A DNA stretch of 36,635 nucleotides from Candidatus Methanoperedens sp. (GCA_012026795.1 VEPM01000038.1:1-36635), one strand, 5' to 3'; positions 1 through 8,102 are shown, counted from the stretch's first letter. The notes: generated by a model from the sequence alone, not told the origin. A program made the numbers and translations.

Positions 1-1
1 T

Positions 2-151
2 CCTTCCTGTGGTCTTATCATGGGAAGAGATCAGGTATCTGCGATATTAATCGAGAATAGCCCAACCAGTACGGTAGGAACTACCGGAATTAACGCCCGC
101 CAAGGACTACTCAATAGAGGGTCAATGCAACGGGACGCTCCGCGGCTTTAG
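2..151 (+). CDS. tnpB: TnpB-type protein, C-terminal end only (cut by window edge)
   Basis: An open frame enters from the left edge and ends at the TAG at 149-151. Its first residues contain CGLIMGRDQ, which matches the end of the TnpB zinc finger followed by the Arg-Asp of the third RuvC motif, and the tail carries the TVGTTGINARQG stretch common in archaeal TnpB C-termini. TnpB is the RNA-guided nuclease encoded by IS200/IS605-type elements. The usual Asn after the RD motif is not present (RDQVSA), so the copy may be diverged or dead. Only about 49 codons are visible, so intactness cannot be judged. Family assignment is from motif and position, not from a search. Confidence 0.72.
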   Translation, partial: PSCGLIMGRDQVSAILIENSPTSTVGTTGINARQGLLNRGSMQRDAPRL

Positions 152-159
152 CCCCGAGC
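137..159 (+). other. Imperfect hairpin at the tnpB 3' end (element right end / omega-RNA region)
   Basis: GCTC at 137-140 pairs with GAGC at 156-159, and the inner CGGC/GCC bases pair around a TTTA loop that covers the tnpB stop codon. IS200/IS605 elements carry imperfect subterminal hairpins, and the guide (omega) RNA of TnpB overlaps the 3' end of the gene. The exact right end of the element and any guide boundary cannot be placed from this window. Confidence 0.45.
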
Positions 160-246
160 AGTTCACAGGCGCAGTCAAGAATTTTTACGGCGTAATTGAA
201 AACTTCTTTCCTGGGCAGGCAATTATTGAAAAGCATGAAGTATAAC

Positions 247-258
247 GGTGGTTACCAA
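247..258 (+). repeat. Left terminal inverted repeat of the insertion sequence
   Basis: GGTGGTTACCAA is an exact reverse complement of 1680-1691 and is directly preceded by the ATAAC target duplication (242-246). Confidence 0.88.
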
Positions 259-405
259 TTCATAGGTTCACCATTTAAACTTAACTATTTTTTATGCTTG
301 CAGTAAACCAATGTAACTGTTACAATACTGTAAAAATAGGTCTATAATTATTAGTGTTCACTCCCCATTATATTTTAGCCATAAATGTAAGTGGAGGAGT
401 GAACA

Positions 406-1641
406 TTGGAATTTAATGTAGATAGGCACGTAAAAACCTATTGGGACAAATTTATCAGTCTTACCTATTCAAACAATGAAGAGTTTACAGATGCAACCTT
501 CAAGAATAGTGTTCGAGCATCAAAGTTTCTGGAAGGATTAGATCTTGACCCTATAATGCCTGAAATCAACAAGCATTACACTGTTAAAGAAGGAGTGGAA
601 ACATATCCAAGAAAAGCAATGGTAAAGACATTTATCTGGAGAAACATAAAGACAATAAAATATTTTACGAAAGAGGAGAGATACTTAAAAACACATCCTG
701 ATGAGGCATTGGAATTGGGTTTCAATATTGATCCGGATGGCAACGTCATTATTCCGGATCATGAAACTTTAAGGCATTTCGAAAAAGTTAGAATGGGTAA
801 CAAAGGCATGGATGCGATAATGCAGCTTTTTTGCATAAAAGTTGTAGATACTGGCAACAAATTGGATTTAAAAATTGGAAAATGTACAGGAACAGATAGT
901 ACTCCGATCAAGACGCATAACGATCCTGATGGAAAATACAATGGATATTATAAGAAAGAGATGATGAAAGCACAAATAACTATGGATTATGAGCATAATA
1001 TTCCTCTGGCCAAAAAGGTGTGTGGTGGAACAGAAAGTGATGACCCTTATCTTGAAGACATGCTCCGGATGACCGCAGTATCTGCCAGGATGAACATGGA
1101 GGAGACATGGTTTGATGGCGGTTATAATAGTAACAAAAATATTGCGTTTGTTCATGTTGAAATGGGTTTGATGTCACATTATCATATTGACAAGGATTGG
1201 AGAGAAAATGTAAAATACGAACATAAATTTAATGGAAAAACCTACTTCTACTCCCCTGAAAAGGAGATTAATTATCTTTATAGGAAAAATTGGCAAGATC
1301 CAAAATATAAGAAAGATGCTTCTCTTGAATATATGATGCAATTTCTTGTCAAAAAAGGATTTCATGATCCTGTCGCTATGTATTTCAGGAATGAATATAT
1401 GCAAAAGTATGAGGAATGTCCGGATAATATTCTTGATCTTTATCATAGAAGAAACAGCAACGAAGGAATCAATAGCTATCTGAAAGACCATCTTGAAGTT
1501 GAAATTCACTTGAATGGCAAAGGTATGAAGAATATTGATCTTCATGTGACAGAGTGTTGTATTGTCATGCTGGCAGTAGCATTTACACGATTGCAGCATG
1601 GAATAAAAGAAAATCTTTCTTCAGTTGTATATCTCACATAG
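406..1641 (+). CDS. DDE transposase of the insertion sequence
   Basis: A 411-residue protein with the spacing of a DDE transposase: a first acidic residue in GTDSTPIK (D164), a second in WFDGGYN (D237) and a Glu in RRNSNEGINSYL (E353). The last region resembles the Y-R-x5-E signature seen in IS4-like enzymes. It would cut and rejoin the element ends through two-metal catalysis. The start is TTG at 406, supported by a GGAGG ribosome-binding site at 393-397 with 8-base spacing; no in-frame ATG lies close by. The gene ends 38 bp before the right inverted repeat, so it spans nearly the whole element. Length and reading frame are intact. The family name stays open; a search against ISfinder would settle it. 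Confidence 0.85.
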   Translation: MEFNVDRHVKTYWDKFISLTYSNNEEFTDATFKNSVRASKFLEGLDLDPIMPEINKHYTVKEGVETYPRKAMVKTFIWRNIKTIKYFTKEERYLKTHPDEALELGFNIDPDGNVIIPDHETLRHFEKVRMGNKGMDAIMQLFCIKVVDTGNKLDLKIGKCTGTDSTPIKTHNDPDGKYNGYYKKEMMKAQITMDYEHNIPLAKKVCGGTESDDPYLEDMLRMTAVSARMNMEETWFDGGYNSNKNIAFVHVEMGLMSHYHIDKDWRENVKYEHKFNGKTYFYSPEKEINYLYRKNWQDPKYKKDASLEYMMQFLVKKGFHDPVAMYFRNEYMQKYEECPDNILDLYHRRNSNEGINSYLKDHLEVEIHLNGKGMKNIDLHVTECCIVMLAVAFTRLQHGIKENLSSVVYLT

Positions 1642-1679
1642 GAGGTGAATAAAAATCTACCAATCGTTTCAAGGGGGTC

Positions 1680-1691
1680 TTGGTAACCACC
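1680..1691 (+). repeat. Right terminal inverted repeat of the insertion sequence
   Basis: TTGGTAACCACC is the exact reverse complement of 247-258 and is directly followed by the second ATAAC copy (1692-1696). Confidence 0.88.
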
Positions 1692-1756
1692 ATAACGAGA
1701 CATGACCAATAGGAATAATTTATTATCTCAAAAAAGTATAATAAACGTGAGAAAAC

Positions 1757-2218
1757 ATGATTTTAAACTTCCAGCTTACAAATGTGGAATCAAAGGTTTA
1801 TTCAACTGCTGATGATATTCGAAAATACAAGAATATCAATATAAATTATGATGTAAATCTTAAAAATCCATCATTAGTTTCCCAGAATACACCATTTGGA
1901 GAAAAATCAGTATTAAGGGTGGAATACACTTTTGCCATCAATTATCTTAGCCCCAATATCGGTCACATCAGGTTTGAAGGTGCGACGGATTATTACAGCG
2001 ATGGGGATTTAAAAGCCCTGAAGGAAAAATGGGACTCAGGAAAAGCTCCGGGGGACATCCAGAACGAGCTGGCAAACACAATGGTTGCAAATCTTGCGCC
2101 TCTTGCGTTACTACTCTCAAAGTCGCTTGGTCTTCCTCCATCTATGCCTATTCCGGTAATCAATTTCCAGCAGCAAGCACAGAAGAAGAAGGAAGAGCCG
2201 ACTTTTTATCATGGGTAA
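1757..2218 (+). CDS. Conserved-looking archaeal protein of unknown function, possibly SecB-like fold
   Basis: A 153-residue soluble protein with no signal peptide or membrane segment. The first 95 residues look like alternating beta strands (ILNFQLTNVESKVY, LRVEYTFAINYLSPNIGHIRFEG). Then comes a helical part (DLKALKEKW, IQNELANTMVANLAPLALLLSKSLG) and a Pro-rich tail LPPSMPIPVINF. This order of strands then long helices with an LGLPP-type tail recalls small archaeal SecB-like chaperone proteins, but that is an impression from pattern, not a recognised signature. The gene starts 66 bp after the right end of the insertion sequence, so its native promoter region may have been displaced. No clear ribosome-binding site is visible; ATG at 1757 is the first in-frame start. 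Confidence 0.6.
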   Translation: MILNFQLTNVESKVYSTADDIRKYKNININYDVNLKNPSLVSQNTPFGEKSVLRVEYTFAINYLSPNIGHIRFEGATDYYSDGDLKALKEKWDSGKAPGDIQNELANTMVANLAPLALLLSKSLGLPPSMPIPVINFQQQAQKKKEEPTFYHG

Positions 2219-2616
2219 GAGCTCTTATTATTGCGGTCATTTCAATTGATGGATTTGATTTGGCCCCATCCTTCCCACCCCGGAATAAATTCCGCAGTAT
2301 CCATGCCTTCGGCTTTGGATTCTGTAGAGACAGTCACTACGCTCGGAATCGAATTCCGAGGCATCATGGCGCAGGTGCATGAGGGTTTCTATCGAATATT
2401 GCTATTCTGCGTATATCGACACGATAGGGGCACGAGGTTTGTATGAATCTTGGGCGAGGCGGTTTATAAATTAGTGAACTTACAGCTATTGAATCGGTTG
2501 GTGAACTTGCGATAGACTCCAAATACGTGTAATTTGTACGTAGCATAAAGCTTATATACAATAAAATGCTTTAAGATAATACGTACATAAAATACGTATA
2601 TTCAAAAGGTGATTAA
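2219..2616. other. 398-bp intergenic stretch with two AATTCC-type dyads
   Basis: No credible gene was found. It holds two small perfect dyads: CGGAAT-AA-ATTCCG (2281-2294) and CTCGGAAT-CGA-ATTCCGAG (2342-2360). A short direct repeat of GTGAACTT occurs near 2476 and 2502. The right end carries the TATA box and boxes listed separately. The composition between 2250 and 2460 is richer in G and C than the flanks, which suggests leftover sequence from another element. Confidence 0.5.
2524..2598 (+). promoter_or_regulatory. TATA promoter flanked by paired TACGTA boxes
   Basis: A TATA box CTTATATAC lies at about 2551-2559, which puts the predicted RNA start near 2583 and leaves a short leader with the ribosome-binding site GGTGAT before the ATG at 2617. 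Four TACGT boxes surround it: TACGTG at 2524, and the palindrome TACGTA at 2537, 2580 and 2593. They form two pairs, each with exactly 13 bp between starts, one upstream of the TATA box and one at the RNA start. This arrangement suits an operator for a small DNA-binding protein; the next gene has a DNA-binding-like N-terminus. Confidence 0.5.
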
Positions 2617-3150
2617 ATGAATGGAAAACAAAAATTGACTTTAAGCGTTGAAAAAGAGCTTGTAGAGACAGCTAAAAAGTTAGGTGTGAACATTTCTGAG
2701 ATTACTGAAACTGTATTAAGACATATATCAGAGACAGAAACTAAAGAAGTTGTAACTAAAGAAGAAGTGGATATTGCATATAAAAAATTATTTGATGCAA
2801 TGCTACCTGCCATGAAGAAGTTCGGTTCTGTCGTTAAAGTTGGAGTAGCAATGGAAGCGAACCGTGATATAGAAGGAAGATTATATGTTGATCCCATAGG
2901 GGATGTGGATCTTTTATTAAACGGTGAACTTTGTATTCAGGGGGTAGATAAAACGCCAAAATTTGAAGAAGTTTCTTTTTATCCTCCAAAAGAAATTCTT
3001 TCAAACTATATCGACTCTCTCACAGAAGCTTCTGAAAGAAATAAAGAAAGACTAAAGGAACTGGATATTTTTCGTAGGGTTATTGAGGCACTAACCGAGA
3101 CGACTATATCAAAGTATCCTGAAGAGAAGAAGATAGAGGTATTGAGGTGA
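2617..3150 (+). CDS. Protein with CcdA/ribbon-helix-helix-like N-terminus and unknown C-terminus
   Basis: A 177-residue soluble protein. Residues 1-35 (LTLSVEKELVETAKKLGVNISEITETVL) have the strand then two helices layout of CcdA/VapB-type antitoxins, where the strand pairs in a dimer and contacts DNA. The remaining 140 residues (including GSVVKVGVAMEANRDIEGRLYVDP and a charged helical end) match no family I recognise, and the protein is long for an antitoxin. The start is ATG 2617 with GGTGAT about 7 bases upstream. The stop is followed at once by a second small gene. Autoregulation through the TACGTA boxes upstream is an inference. It could also be a phage- or plasmid-type protein that only borrows the antitoxin fold. 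Confidence 0.6.
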   Translation: MNGKQKLTLSVEKELVETAKKLGVNISEITETVLRHISETETKEVVTKEEVDIAYKKLFDAMLPAMKKFGSVVKVGVAMEANRDIEGRLYVDPIGDVDLLLNGELCIQGVDKTPKFEEVSFYPPKEILSNYIDSLTEASERNKERLKELDIFRRVIEALTETTISKYPEEKKIEVLR

Positions 3151-3188
3151 ATTATGGCAATAGAAATAATATCTGGAGGAATAAAAAT

Positions 3189-3446
3189 ATGAAGAAAACA
3201 ACAACTAAAGAAATGTTTGAAATATATAGAAAATATGCATTAAAAGATGGTGCACAAGGTTCAGCCCCGGCAGGTACTCGTTATGAAGAACACATTATTG
3301 ATATGTGGACGGACGATGATGAAGCTGAAGATTTTAGAGTTCAGAGTACTGCTGCTATGAAAGACCTTATTGAAAGTATCAATGCTGAAAATCTGACGAC
3401 AGAAGAAAAGATTTACATTGCTCTAAAAGTTGGGATGTTGATGTAA
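3189..3446 (+). CDS. Small acidic protein of unknown function
   Basis: An 85-residue protein beginning MKKTTTKEMFEIYRKYALKD. I chose ATG 3189 because GGAGGA lies at 3175-3180 with ideal spacing; a longer frame from 3147 overlaps the preceding gene but has no comparable site. The protein is acidic in its centre (WTDDDEAEDF) and ends in short helices (NLTTEEKIYIALKVGMLM). No signal peptide, membrane segment or metal-binding motif is visible. It follows the antitoxin-like gene on the same strand with a 38-bp gap, so the two are probably cotranscribed. Function unknown; a toxin or partner role would be speculation. Confidence 0.6.
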   Translation: MKKTTTKEMFEIYRKYALKDGAQGSAPAGTRYEEHIIDMWTDDDEAEDFRVQSTAAMKDLIESINAENLTTEEKIYIALKVGMLM

Positions 3447-3516
3447 CGTTTAAGCAGGAATAACTGCAACTGTTCAAGAATTCAATGTTAATTGAAATAT
3501 TTGTATGTAGGTAAAC

Positions 3517-4059
3517 ATGGTAGCGGAGTTATATATATGTCCAGATATTCTAAAGCAAGACAGAAAGCCAATCATAGTAAAAATAGAAGATAGACATGGA
3601 GATAAGTACATCGCTGTAAATCCGAAATATGAAGACAAATTCTTTAATTTGGCGCAAAGGGACTTTGTTGTCCGCTTTACGGGGTTTTTTTCAGAAAAAA
3701 AATATAAATATGTAATGAGAAAAAGAAAAATAAGATTGGTAGAACAAGTAGAACACCACATAAAATATAAAGAAGTAGATGGATACGATGAAACAGCATG
3801 GCTATCTGTGGCTGAGCATGAAAGAGTTCACTCCAAAAGAACACTTTTAGATGAATTAGGTATTCATGGGAAAGAACGCCATAGGCTTACAACGAACGCA
3901 TACAGACGTACTGAGAAGACCAAGACATGGCAGCAAAGAAATCGCATTGAGTTCACTACGCATGTCAACCCAGGCTGGTTCATTGTAGAAGAGATCCGGT
4001 ATTATCCGACAACTGGCAATATCAGCACCATGTCTCGCTTTAAAAAACCAAATGTATAG
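3517..4059 (+). CDS. Unrecognised basic protein of the accessory cassette
   Basis: A 180-residue protein, Lys/Arg rich, without a signal peptide or membrane helix. The N-terminal half looks beta-rich (ELYICPDILKQDRKPIIVKI, GDKYIAVNPKYEDKFF, DFVVRFTGFF). The middle has AEHERVHSKRTLLDELG and the end has paired aromatic and basic residues (WFIVEEIRYYP, MSRFKKPNV), which could contact nucleic acid. I see no catalytic signature. It lies 70 bp after the small acidic gene and is likely part of the same transcription unit. AT-rich codon use and the company of insertion sequences suggest horizontal acquisition. The start is ATG 3517 with a weak AGGT upstream. Confidence 0.55.
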   Translation: MVAELYICPDILKQDRKPIIVKIEDRHGDKYIAVNPKYEDKFFNLAQRDFVVRFTGFFSEKKYKYVMRKRKIRLVEQVEHHIKYKEVDGYDETAWLSVAEHERVHSKRTLLDELGIHGKERHRLTTNAYRRTEKTKTWQQRNRIEFTTHVNPGWFIVEEIRYYPTTGNISTMSRFKKPNV

Positions 4060-4354
4060 TTCCCCAAAATGGTTGAATAGGAATTCCGAAATCACACATT
4101 AAAGAATATATTGGTAAAAAGAGATTACTCTATAATTATAAAAAATAAATATGTCAATTAGCTGAGGGACTTATTTCTTTGCATCAAATTTCACTATTTG
4201 CCCCCTCTGTTTGTTATTTCATCCGTGCCCAAATTTCTCTGCCAAGATCGTCACTCTGATTTAAGCCATTCTAACGGATGCACGAGAACGTCCTATTGGA
4301 TGCAGTCACTAAACCCCGGACTTAATGTACAGGGCCTGTAGCTAGTGTTTCTGT
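4060..4354. other. Intergenic stretch between convergent genes, no gene seen
   Basis: About 295 bp between the end of the accessory cassette and the converging DUF2551 gene. It marks the join between accessory sequence and core chromosome. I found no tRNA-like fold, attachment-site duplication or start codon with a ribosome-binding site. A short direct repeat GGATGCA occurs near 4275 and 4299. Confidence 0.5.
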
Positions 4355-4672
4355 CTAATAATTCTCCATCGTAGCCTTCACGCTATTTTTATACTCATCT
4401 TTGAGCGAATAGACGTTATGGTCACCTTTCACGTCAATTCTCAAAATGCCAAGCCTTGTATTCATAAGACCGACCATTGCTGAAATCCCCCTGTAATTGA
4501 CGTCGAACCCCTGTGCCTTAAGAAGATCAAATACATTCTGGGTAGTGTAGGGTTTCTCATTAAGAAATAATTTCAAAACTGACTTTCTGATACCGGTTTC
4601 ATCCCTTGCCAGATATTTTGTAAGTCTTGTTTTCAGGTCTTCATTTTCTTTTCTGGTCAGTGAAACCACCAA
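4355..4672 (-). CDS. DUF2551 winged-helix-like protein
   Basis: A 105-residue protein of the small archaeal DUF2551 type, with predicted helices LKTRLTKYLARDETGIRKSVLKLFL and YTTQNVFDLLKAQG followed by a strand-rich wing (GILRIDVKGDHNVYSLKDEY). The fold suggests DNA binding but no function is established. The given start is TTG at 4672; GTG at 4669 is an equal alternative, and no strong ribosome-binding site decides. It lies 40 bp behind the radical SAM gene on the same strand and is probably the last gene of the isoprenoid synthase / radical SAM unit. Confidence 0.68.
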   Translation of the reverse strand: MVVSLTRKENEDLKTRLTKYLARDETGIRKSVLKLFLNEKPYTTQNVFDLLKAQGFDVNYRGISAMVGLMNTRLGILRIDVKGDHNVYSLKDEYKNSVKATMENY

Positions 4673-4712
4673 ATCCCATATTCGATTTTTAGAGTTTATA
4701 CCTTTCCATTTA

Positions 4713-5735
4713 TCAAAGCGGTGTTTTTTCTACTACCATTCCGTTTTTCATGGGATATCTCTCAACTACTGATACTTTACATCCGTTTTTCTTCAATTCA
4801 CCTGCAAGATCCTCTGCTATCCACCACGCAGTATCAACAATACCATGCTTCTCAACAAACATTTCATCCTGTACTCCTGCCTCTTTCAAGAAAGACATGC
4901 AATTTCCTTCGATAACGCCATAGACAAGAGTCCCGTCTTCAGTAACCTCATCAAAATTCCGTGCGGATTTTTTTGCTATCCGCTTAAATCTTTCCCGCAT
5001 CTGCACTGCGTCCTTGAATCTTGAAGAACAGAAATGCAGCCTGTCAAAATCAAGGGTTTCTGCAAATTCTTTACTTCCAAGTGCTGCACAGGAAGTATCA
5101 TTAACAGGCACATATCCCTTTTTCTTAAGTTCAGCCAGGTTTGTTTCTGAAAATTCAAGCTCATTCAGGTTCAGGAAACCATCAACTTCCTTTAATAATG
5201 AAATTACTCCGCTAAGGTCGCAGGTTATTGCCGGGACTTCGATCCCTGTTGAGATACCCATTTTATGTGCTTCAATGATAGGGACCTTATACATGCGGTC
5301 AATATTTTGAAGCATATTCCGGGGAGGATGGAACCTGATCTCATCTAAACCTGCTCTTCTTAACGATTCAAGTACATTTTTATCCGGGGCAAGGGCTGTA
5401 TAAAGATGAATATGATGTGATTTCCCAAAATTATTTTTCAGTAACTTAATATAATGAACCACCCGGTCTAATCTTAAGAGCGGCTCCCCGCCTGTGATTC
5501 CTGTACCGAGGGCGTCCATTGAAATAGCCTCTTCTATCAGGTCTTCGTCCGTATTAACCGGTCTTTCATTTGCAAATATTTGATCCTTCTCGCGCCGTTC
5601 ATTTGAAACCGGGCAATAAAAGCAATTCTTTCCGCATATTCCTGTAACAAAGAGGACCATTTTTGCCCCTTTATAACATAAGCGGCATCCTTCGGGAAGG
5701 AAATTGAAAAAAGAACCGCTATTATCTTTTTCCAT
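4713..5735 (-). CDS. Radical SAM protein of the archaeal COG2108 type
   Basis: A 340-residue cytoplasmic protein. The [4Fe-4S]/S-adenosylmethionine motif CxxxCxxC is clear at C34, C38 and C41 (CGKNCFYCP), preceded by a second CxxC pair at C17 and C20 that is usual in this group. TGITGGEPLLRLD supplies the GGEP-type SAM-binding strand. The family resembles pyruvate-formate-lyase activases, but its substrate is unknown. The C-terminus (about 270-335) is a separate small domain. It begins 3 bp after the stop of the prenyl synthase gene, so the two are translationally linked; whether that reflects a role in lipid metabolism is open. Confidence 0.82.
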   Translation of the reverse strand: MEKDNSGSFFNFLPEGCRLCYKGAKMVLFVTGICGKNCFYCPVSNERREKDQIFANERPVNTDEDLIEEAISMDALGTGITGGEPLLRLDRVVHYIKLLKNNFGKSHHIHLYTALAPDKNVLESLRRAGLDEIRFHPPRNMLQNIDRMYKVPIIEAHKMGISTGIEVPAITCDLSGVISLLKEVDGFLNLNELEFSETNLAELKKKGYVPVNDTSCAALGSKEFAETLDFDRLHFCSSRFKDAVQMRERFKRIAKKSARNFDEVTEDGTLVYGVIEGNCMSFLKEAGVQDEMFVEKHGIVDTAWWIAEDLAGELKKNGCKVSVVERYPMKNGMVVEKTPL

Positions 5736-5738
5736 GTA

Positions 5739-6653
5739 TTACTTACTGCGGGTTATTATAAATTCACCCATTTCATTGAGCTTCCTTTTGGCGTAACTTT
5801 CATCAAAGTCCTCGATCTGTCGTTTTGCAAGATCTATCTCTTCTATTGCTACGTTCTTTGCGTTTTCAATCGACTCGGAAACAAGATGCATGAGTTCCCC
5901 GTTATTGCATTTCATCATTCTTTCGATTGATATCCCGGAATTAATAGCATCAAGCAGTACAATGGATGGCCTTCCCATAAAAAGGTCTTTCTTCACAGGC
6001 TTACCCAGGTCATCTTCCTTCGAAATACAATCCAGTATGTCATCACGTATCTGGAAAGCAAGACCAATGTGGTTTCCGAATTCCTTGAGCTTTTTTATCT
6101 GGGTTTCATCTCCTCCTCCAACAAGAGCACCAACTTCTGCTGCCGAACTGAAAAGTGATCCGGTTTTCCTGAAAGCAAGGTCAAGATAACTTTTTTTATC
6201 CTTTGCAAACTCCACAAGCTCCATTGCTTCGCCTTCCCCCATATAGAACAGTGAATCCGCAATAGCATGGATAAGCCTAGGATCACGTGCTGCGATCCTG
6301 AGTGAAAGCGCTGCAAGGATCTGTACTGTCAGTAGAGCCATATCATTGCCCCAGAGCGTATGGACTGTGGATCTTCCGCGTCTTTTTTCAGATTTATCGA
6401 TCACATCATCCAGTACGAGTGATGATGAATGAATCAATTCAATAGATGCTGCTGCAAAGCAGGCTTTTTCGGCTGTACCGCCAACTGCTTCGCTGGCAAG
6501 TGTCACAAGAGCCGGCCTGATGCGTTTTCCTTTTGATAATATGGCATAACTGACAGCTGCGGCGAGTTCAGGAGGTTTTATATCCATAAGCAGGTTTGGC
6601 ATTTCTCCGTCCACCAGTCTTGCGCGCTGTGCCAAAAGTTGCTCAATGTCCAT
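5739..6653 (-). CDS. idsA: Geranylgeranyl/farnesyl diphosphate synthase
   Basis: A 304-residue trans-prenyltransferase. Both aspartate-rich motifs are present: DDVID (82-86) and DDILD (204-208), which bind the magnesium-diphosphate of the substrates. KGKRIRP (41-47) binds isopentenyl diphosphate. The residues 4 and 5 positions before the first motif are Ser (S77, S78), so there is no aromatic block to chain growth and a C20 product is likely, as needed for archaeal ether lipids. Product length is inferred. It is the first gene of a minus-strand unit with the radical SAM and DUF2551 genes. Confidence 0.9.
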   Translation of the reverse strand: MDIEQLLAQRARLVDGEMPNLLMDIKPPELAAAVSYAILSKGKRIRPALVTLASEAVGGTAEKACFAAASIELIHSSSLVLDDVIDKSEKRRGRSTVHTLWGNDMALLTVQILAALSLRIAARDPRLIHAIADSLFYMGEGEAMELVEFAKDKKSYLDLAFRKTGSLFSSAAEVGALVGGGDETQIKKLKEFGNHIGLAFQIRDDILDCISKEDDLGKPVKKDLFMGRPSIVLLDAINSGISIERMMKCNNGELMHLVSESIENAKNVAIEEIDLAKRQIEDFDESYAKRKLNEMGEFIITRSK

Positions 6654-6746
6654 TATTTACACTCATCTCCCGAATACATAAAAAGGATTTCTATTTCGAA
6701 GCATATTTCTTCCTAACTTTAACTACTCATAAATAGATTTTATCTT

Positions 6747-7946
6747 TTATTTTGAGGATCCCGATTGATTTATGATGATAGTTCTTTCTCCTATATCCAG
6801 CTTACGCATTCTATTAACGGCTTCATTTATCCTGTCCACAGATTGTGTTAAGGCGAATCGTACATACCCTTCGCCATATTCTCCGAATCCGATGCCGGGC
6901 GTTGCCACAATTCCTGCTTTTTCAAGAAGCATTTTTGAAAAATCACCTGCTTTCCCATTTACATGTGCCCATACGTAGAATGTAGCTTTTGGCGGTTTTA
7001 CATCAAGCCCCAGTTCCTCCAGGCCCGTAAGGAGAGCATCGCGCCTTTCCTTATAAATTTTATTCATGTCATGCACACAATCCTGGGGGCCGGTGAGCGC
7101 TGCGATCCCTGCTTCCTGGATGGCTTCAAATGCTCCTGAATCCACATTCGTTTTGACCTTTCCGAGACCAGCCAGTATCTCCGGGTTCCCAACTGCAAAA
7201 CCAAGTCTCCATCCGGTCATATTATATGTTTTTGAGAGTGAATGCATCTCGATCCCGACCTCTTTTGCACCGCTGGCATTCAGGAAACTCGGAGCTTTAT
7301 ATCCGTCGTAGGTCATTTCCGAATAGGCATCATCATGTACTACTATGATCTCAAATTCATTTGCAAAATCCACAACTTCTTCAAAGAACTTTATGGATGC
7401 AGTTGCAGATGTAGGATTATTGGGATAATTCAGGAACATGAGCTTTGCCTTTTTTGCTACATCCTTTGGTATAGCATCAAGGTCGGGCAGGAACTCATTC
7501 CCGGCAAGTAAGGGCATCTTAAAAGGTTTAGCACTTGCAAGGATAGAACCGATATTATACACAGGATAACCAGGATCCGGAACTAAAGATATATCCCCTG
7601 GGTTCAGGAAAGCAAGCGGAATATGGGCTATGCCTTCCTTTGAACCGATAAGAGTGAGAACCTCGTCTTCAGGATTTAAGGTTACGTTCATTACTTTCCT
7701 ATACCAATCTGCTGCCGCTGCCCTGAAAGATAGCATACCTTCATAAGAGGGATACCTGTGCCTGGCTGAGTTGTTCAGGGATTGTTTCATCGCATCAACA
7801 ATATGTGGCGGAGTAGGCATGTCAGGGTCGCCTATTCCAAGGTTAATGACATCAACACCCTTTTTTATGATCTCGGCTTTTGCTTTATCGATAGCGGCAA
7901 ACAAATAAGGTGGTAATGAATTGATCCTGTCAGCGTACTTAATCAT
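6747..7946 (-). CDS. dapL: LL-diaminopimelate aminotransferase-like class I/II aminotransferase
   Basis: A 399-residue fold-type I PLP enzyme. The Schiff-base lysine is K239 in [16 protein letters not shown], which with [13 protein letters not shown] (35-47) and YPNNPTS (174-180) is typical of the DapL group. This enzyme makes LL-diaminopimelate directly from tetrahydrodipicolinate, a lysine biosynthesis shortcut in methanogens. Close relatives act on other amino acids, so substrate is inferred. About 15 residues at the C-terminus ([13 protein letters not shown]) extend past the usual end. The gene is transcribed alone and divergently from the carbonic-anhydrase-like gene. Confidence 0.82.
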   Translation of the reverse strand: MIKYADRINSLPPYLFAAIDKAKAEIIKKGVDVINLGIGDPDMPTPPHIVDAMKQSLNNSARHRYPSYEGMLSFRAAAADWYRKVMNVTLNPEDEVLTLIGSKEGIAHIPLAFLNPGDISLVPDPGYPVYNIGSILASAKPFKMPLLAGNEFLPDLDAIPKDVAKKAKLMFLNYPNNPTSATASIKFFEEVVDFANEFEIIVVHDDAYSEMTYDGYKAPSFLNASGAKEVGIEMHSLSKTYNMTGWRLGFAVGNPEILAGLGKVKTNVDSGAFEAIQEAGIAALTGPQDCVHDMNKIYKERRDALLTGLEELGLDVKPPKATFYVWAHVNGKAGDFSKMLLEKAGIVATPGIGFGEYGEGYVRFALTQSVDRINEAVNRMRKLDIGERTIIINQSGSSK

Positions 7947-8102
7947 GGGGCTTTTTGATGTGTTTAAGGTATATAATATATGAGCTTTTTATTTTGTGAA
8001 CTAAAAAACGAAACAAAAGCGAAAAATTTTTATCCCGATTGAATCAATTCACCTTAAGATAGTCTGCAATATGTGATTTCGATTTGGATAAAGAGGATAG
8101 AT

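Larger units (their letters stand above)
247..1691 (+). mobile_element. Complete 1,445-bp DDE insertion sequence with 12-bp TIRs and 5-bp target duplication
   Basis: The element is bounded by perfect inverted repeats GGTGGTTACCAA (247-258) and TTGGTAACCACC (1680-1691). It is flanked by an identical 5-bp direct repeat ATAAC at 242-246 and 1692-1696, as expected for a target-site duplication. One transposase gene fills most of the interior. Perfect ends, an intact frame and a perfect duplication suggest a young and possibly active copy. It sits just downstream of a TnpB-element remnant; joining the two flanks restores the uninterrupted target. I could not place it in a named IS family: the DDE transposase looks IS4-clan-like and the 5-bp duplication is an extra clue. 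Confidence 0.88.

Noticed and set aside
1174-1599. Open frames on the minus strand of the transposase gene, including one of 141 codons.
   Set aside because: They are mirror frames of an intact transposase with clear motifs, without start signals or recognisable protein features.
2281-2360. CRISPR-like reading of the repeated AATTCC dyads.
   Set aside because: Only two different short dyads with no repeated spacer-repeat spacing; no cas genes in the window.
2029-2446. Overlapping plus-strand frames across the end of the 1757 gene and the intergenic stretch.
   Set aside because: They start inside the real gene in other frames and show no protein-like pattern or ribosome-binding site.
3154-3192. 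A 12-codon frame (MAIEIISGGIKI) that ends in an ATGA overlap with the gene at 3189.
   Set aside because: Too short to judge, no ribosome-binding site of its own; the overlap is expected by chance because its end covers the GGAGGA site of the next gene.
4060-4354. Possible tRNA or attachment site at the accessory/core junction.
   Set aside because: No cloverleaf, T-loop or anticodon stem could be drawn, and no matching direct repeat was found at the other side of the accessory region.
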